From the NCBI GenBank assembly GCA_018365995.1, contig JAGZIY010000016.1, positions 36,602 to 100,601 of the forward strand: DNA of 64,000 nt, in the 5' to 3' direction. Below the pieces are notes generated by a model. The model did not search any database and had not been told where the DNA came from. It worked only from the letters and a program-made list of their open reading frames with translations. This document shows, one piece after another, positions 60,957-64,000 of this stretch; the first letter of the stretch is position 1, and each line of letters starts with the position of its first letter. Source of the stretch: Butyricicoccus pullicaecorum. GTDB taxonomy: Bacteria > Bacillota > Clostridia > Oscillospirales > Butyricicoccaceae. A program made the translations under genes and the position numbers.

Positions 60957-60985
60957 ATAATAGTAAGCTTTTCTCCGATTGTCAA
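60957..60985 (-). promoter_or_regulatory. acpP promoter
   Basis: Minus strand TTGACA (60985-60980), 17-base spacer, TATTAT (60962-60957), just after the plsX stop. Confidence 0.82.
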
Positions 60986-61000
60986 GACCTTTTCCAAAAA

Positions 61001-62011
61001 TCAGCTTTCTATCTGCGCGACACTCTCAGTAATTGCCTCGATTATGCCGCTTTTTTTGTACTCGATTGCCTGACGAATGGCATTCATAAATGCAATTTCG
61101 TTCGAGGAGCCATGCGCCTTGATGACCGGACGGGAAATTCCAATAAAGGGCGCGCCGCCAACGGCATCTTGATTAAAGAGTGCCGCAAAATTATCCATGC
61201 CCTTTTTGCAGGCAAGGTATGCAAGCTTTGTCCCAAAATTGGATAAAAACACCTGCTTGATTTGCCCTGCCATAAACTTTGCAACACCCTCAATAGTTTT
61301 TAGCATGACATTGCCTGCAAAGCCATCACAGACTGCCACATCACAAGCACCCAAAGGTACATCGCGTCCTTCTACATTGCCAATAAAATGGATCTGCCCC
61401 GCATCGTGCGCTGCCTTCAAGAGTTGATATGCCTCTTTGCGCAGGCTGTCTCCCTTAGAGTCCTCCGCGCCGTTATTGACCAGCCCAACACGCGGCTTGG
61501 AAATCCCCTCGATTCGGTTCATATACAGTGAACCCATAATTCCGAATTGCAGCAGATATTCGGCTGTACATTCGGTATTTGCGCCTGCATCAATAAGCAG
61601 TACCTTGCCATCTTTACAGGGCATGAGCGGCGCAAGCGCACCGCGGCGCACACCCTTGATACGCTTACAAAACAGCGTCGCACCGGCAAGCAGGGCACCG
61701 GTAGAACCGGCGCTCACAATGGCATCTGCCTGTCCCTTTTTCACCAAATCCAGCGCCATCGCCATAGAGGACTGCGGCTTTGCACGAAGCACGGTTGCCG
61801 GGTCATCGTGCATATCTACCAAATCGGGTGCATGCAGGATTTCGATTCCTGCTGTGTCCTCTGCCTGATGCGCTTTCAGAACCGCACGGATCTTATCCTC
61901 CTGTCCGACTAAAATAATTTGTTCTCCATACGTTTTTGCAGCGCGGACTGCACCGTAGACAATCGCCTCTGGTGCATTGTCACCGCCCATGGCGTCTACT
62001 GCAATTTTCAT
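61001..62011 (-). CDS. plsX: Phosphate acyltransferase PlsX
   Basis: 336 residues. KIAVDAMGGDNAPEAIVYG at the start, SAGSTGALLAGATL, and CDGFAGNVMLKTIEGVA. It makes acyl-phosphate from acyl-ACP for PlsY in phospholipid synthesis. Its start overlaps the trmFO stop by 4 bases. No fapR-type regulator gene is adjacent. Confidence 0.96.
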   Translation of the reverse strand: MKIAVDAMGGDNAPEAIVYGAVRAAKTYGEQIILVGQEDKIRAVLKAHQAEDTAGIEILHAPDLVDMHDDPATVLRAKPQSSMAMALDLVKKGQADAIVSAGSTGALLAGATLFCKRIKGVRRGALAPLMPCKDGKVLLIDAGANTECTAEYLLQFGIMGSLYMNRIEGISKPRVGLVNNGAEDSKGDSLRKEAYQLLKAAHDAGQIHFIGNVEGRDVPLGACDVAVCDGFAGNVMLKTIEGVAKFMAGQIKQVFLSNFGTKLAYLACKKGMDNFAALFNQDAVGGAPFIGISRPVIKAHGSSNEIAFMNAIRQAIEYKKSGIIEAITESVAQIES

Positions 62012-63321
62012 GAAAGCTCCAGCTCCTTTTTGATGGAATCGATTGCCTCGAGTGCCCGCTCGGAAATTTTCAAATTCTTCTCCCGCTTGCCCTTAATTTT
62101 ATATCCCAGAGGGTCAATGATTCCAAAGTTTGCATTCATTGGCTGAAATTTTGTGACTGTCTCATTGGAAATATAGTGTCCCAACGCACCGATTGCAGTT
62201 GTGGACGGGAAATTCGGCGCACTCTGTCCCAATAGCTTGCGTGCTGTGGAAAGTCCTGCCAGAAAACCCGAGGCATTGGACTCCATATAGCCCTCTACAC
62301 CGGTAATCTGTCCCGCAAACCGGATACGCTCTTGTCCTTTGTATGCAAAATTGTGGTCAAGCAAACGCGGCGAATCCAAAAATGTATTGCGGTGCATGAC
62401 GCCATAGCGCACAAATTCCGCATTTTTAAGCGCTGGAATCATGGAAAAAATGCGTTTTTGCTCACCCCACTTGAGATGGGTCTGACAGCCAACGAGATTG
62501 TAAAGACTGCCCTGTGCATTGTCGCGCCGCAGCTGCAAAACTGCATACGGATCTTTCCCTGTCTTTGGGTCGGGCAGACCCACCGGTTTCAAAATTCCAA
62601 ATAATAAGGTGTCATGTCCGCGTCGTGCATTGACCTCGATCGGCATACAGCCTTCAAATACCAGCTTATCCTCAAAGCCATGCACCTCAGCCTCCTCTGC
62701 CGTGGTGAGTGCCTCCCAAAACGCATCGAACTCCTCACGAGTAAACGGACAGTTGATATAATCGGGTGTCCCTTTATCATATCTAGACGCAAAATATGCG
62801 TGCTCCATATCGATGGACTCAAAGGTAACGATTGGTGCAGCAGCATCAAAGAAGTGCAGGAACTCCCCGCCCACATGTGCATGAATCGCATCAAACAGCG
62901 CGTCTGAAGTCAGAGGTCCGGTTGCGACAATGACTTCACCCTCTGCCGGCAGCTCTGTGACCTCACCCGACACCACTGTAATGTTTGGGTGATTGCGAAT
63001 GTGCGCTGTCACCTTGCTGGCAAAGGCTTGTCGATCTACCGCCAGTGCGCCGCCTGCTTCCACCTGTGTCTCGTCAGCACAGCGCACAATCAGACCACCC
63101 AAACGGCGCAGTTCCTCCTTGAGTAATCCGGAAGCATTGGATAACTCATTTGACCGCAGTGAATTCGAGCAGACCAATTCCGCAAAGTCAGCGGAATGAT
63201 GTGCTGGTGTCATCTTCTCCGGCTTCATTTCATGCAGCCTCACTGTAATGCCGCGCTCTGCGAGCTGCCATGCAGCTTCACAGCCTGCAAGTCCGGCACC
63301 AATCACTGTTACTTGCTTCAT
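62008..63321 (-). CDS. trmFO: Folate/FAD-dependent tRNA (uracil-54 C5) methyltransferase
   Basis: 437 residues. FAD-binding GAGLAGCEAAWQLAERGI at the N-terminus, then FAELVCSNSLRSNELSNASG and ETQVEAGGALAVDRQAFA. It makes ribothymidine at position 54 using methylene-THF. ATGA overlap with topA upstream and plsX downstream. The topA-trmFO pair is common in Firmicutes. Confidence 0.97.
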   Translation of the reverse strand: MKQVTVIGAGLAGCEAAWQLAERGITVRLHEMKPEKMTPAHHSADFAELVCSNSLRSNELSNASGLLKEELRRLGGLIVRCADETQVEAGGALAVDRQAFASKVTAHIRNHPNITVVSGEVTELPAEGEVIVATGPLTSDALFDAIHAHVGGEFLHFFDAAAPIVTFESIDMEHAYFASRYDKGTPDYINCPFTREEFDAFWEALTTAEEAEVHGFEDKLVFEGCMPIEVNARRGHDTLLFGILKPVGLPDPKTGKDPYAVLQLRRDNAQGSLYNLVGCQTHLKWGEQKRIFSMIPALKNAEFVRYGVMHRNTFLDSPRLLDHNFAYKGQERIRFAGQITGVEGYMESNASGFLAGLSTARKLLGQSAPNFPSTTAIGALGHYISNETVTKFQPMNANFGIIDPLGYKIKGKREKNLKISERALEAIDSIKKELELS

Positions 63322-64000
63322 ACTTCCTCCGTTTTCTTCTTACGGGTCGTTGTTTTCTTCTTGGGTACTTCCTCTCCCTCGGCAGTCTCTGCCTTTTTGC
63401 GCGTGGTCTTTTTCTTGGGCGCTTCCTCTCCCTCGGCAGTCTCTGCCTTTTTGCGCGTGGTCTTTTTCTTGGGCGCTTCCTCTCCTTCGACAGGCTCCGC
63501 CTTTTTGCGCGTGGTCTTTTTCTTGGGCGCTTCCTCTCCCTCAGCAGGCTCTGCCTTTTTGCGCGTGGTCTTTTTCTTGGGTGCTTCCTCTCCTTCGGCA
63601 GGCTCCGCCTTTTTGCGCGTGGTCTTTTTCTTGGGCGCTTCCTCTCCTTCGGCAGGCTCTGCCTTCTTCTTCCGCGTAGACTTCTTCGCCTTCTTTTCCG
63701 CTTCCTCAGCTTCCTTGGCGGCAGCGCGTTCTGCCGCCTTTGCAGCACGTGCTTCACGGCGTTCGCGATTTTTTTGTGCCTCCTCGGGGGATACCCCCTC
63801 CTTGACAAGTTCCTTGTAGGTACAGCCCTCTCTGAGGCAGAGATCGACCACTTCCTTAGAGTCACGGTCTGTGTGACGGAACAAAGACGAATCACAGACA
63901 GGGCACTTGGTCTTGAGCGGCTTATCCCACGTAATAAACTGACAAGTCGGATAGGTATCACAGGAATAATATACATATCCGCGTGCAGACTTTTTCTTTA
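63318..64000 (-). CDS. topA: DNA topoisomerase I, C-terminal part (cut by window end)
   Basis: About 227 residues are visible, read from 63998. The beginning contains a zinc-ribbon module (SCDTYPTCQFITWDKP, then CPVC and the pair CLREGC), as in the TopA C-terminus. After residue ~85 an Ala/Glu/Lys helix leads to five 18-residue repeats (KKKTTRKKAEPAEGEEAP) and a basic end. The catalytic domain lies outside the window. Assignment rests on the zinc ribbon and the trmFO neighbour. Confidence 0.85.
   Translation of the reverse strand, partial: KKKSARGYVYYSCDTYPTCQFITWDKPLKTKCPVCDSSLFRHTDRDSKEVVDLCLREGCTYKELVKEGVSPEEAQKNRERREARAAKAAERAAAKEAEEAEKKAKKSTRKKKAEPAEGEEAPKKKTTRKKAEPAEGEEAPKKKTTRKKAEPAEGEEAPKKKTTRKKAEPVEGEEAPKKKTTRKKAETAEGEEAPKKKTTRKKAETAEGEEVPKKKTTTRKKKTEEV
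63363..63632 (-). repeat. Five 54-bp tandem repeats in the topA tail
   Basis: Units 63363-63416, 63417-63470, 63471-63524, 63525-63578 and 63579-63632 each code for 18 residues. They differ only by Pro/Thr, Ala/Val and silent changes. Partial units flank the array on both sides (63633-63686 and 63318-63362). Confidence 0.9.

Noticed and set aside
63278..63976. Minus-strand Arg-rich 232-residue frame over topA
   Set aside because: Frame-shifted reading of the topA repeats; the zinc-ribbon frame is the true one.
1..64000. CRISPR arrays, tRNA or rRNA genes, insertion sequences
   Set aside because: No spaced direct repeats of CRISPR type, no tRNA-like T-loops or rRNA segments, and no transposase-like frames were found on either strand.

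Overview
The window comes from a spore-forming, anaerobic Firmicute of the class Clostridia with roughly balanced GC content. The evidence is spoIIP, a gerA-type germination operon and sigG (sporulation), hydE/hydG/hydF ([FeFe]-hydrogenase maturation), Shine-Dalgarno sites before nearly every gene, and many TTGACA/TATAAT promoters. A member of the Oscillospirales (Butyricicoccus/Agathobaculum-like) is my best guess, but that is inference.

Layout. 1-3600 (+): the 3' end of spoIIP and a compact germination operon (gerA, a short gerC, a short gerB). 3708-12732 (-): a purine operon purE-purC-purF-purM-purN-purO-purH(AICAR transformylase only)-membrane protein-purD-YbjN-like, starting from a consensus promoter and a structured attenuator leader, with further hairpins inside it. 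12800-16649: a GT4-CsaB fusion divergent from a Wzx-like flippase, probably making a pyruvylated cell-wall polymer. 16756-18846 (+): xpt and an archaeal-type aspS. 18940-21214: an HPr-like protein without the active-site His, a small HTH gene, an unknown gene and a YihY-type membrane protein. 21562-25483 (+): hydrogenase regulator-hydE-hydG-hydF behind a leader with several hairpins. 25550-28656: two convergent genes (YpsA-like SLOG protein, secreted beta-lactamase-fold hydrolase) bracketed by inverted copies of a ~155-bp structured repeat.

28720-39041 is a glycosaminoglycan-type uronate utilisation locus: isomerase, SDR dehydrogenase, aldolase-like/VOC fusion, GH88 unsaturated glucuronyl hydrolase, mannose-family PTS IIB-IIC-IID, a cytoplasmic heparinase II/III-like lyase, an FAH-family hydrolase and a LacI repressor. 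Four near-identical palindromes (GTAAAnCGGTTTAC) sit on its three promoters, so it reads as one regulon. No KDG kinase and no IIA component are in the window, and the aldolase domain lacks its Schiff-base lysine. The end of the pathway is therefore not the standard one.

39044-47028: an unannotated 46-aa membrane protein, ilvE, a degenerate polysaccharide deacetylase, sigG, and parE-parC. 47172-47507 (-): between parE and rpsU I find what looks like an undescribed small RNA. It begins with a long nested hairpin, carries six C-runs (two of them in hairpin loops), ends in a 15-bp terminator, and is preceded by six 11-bp direct repeats resembling Pho boxes. This is the most interesting item in the window. 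47563-64000 (-): rpsU, then the housekeeping block topA-trmFO-plsX-acpP-rnc-smc-ftsY-rph-rdgB-yhbY-nadD-yqeK-LCP-rsfS-leuS. I see no rRNA, tRNA, CRISPR array or insertion sequence.
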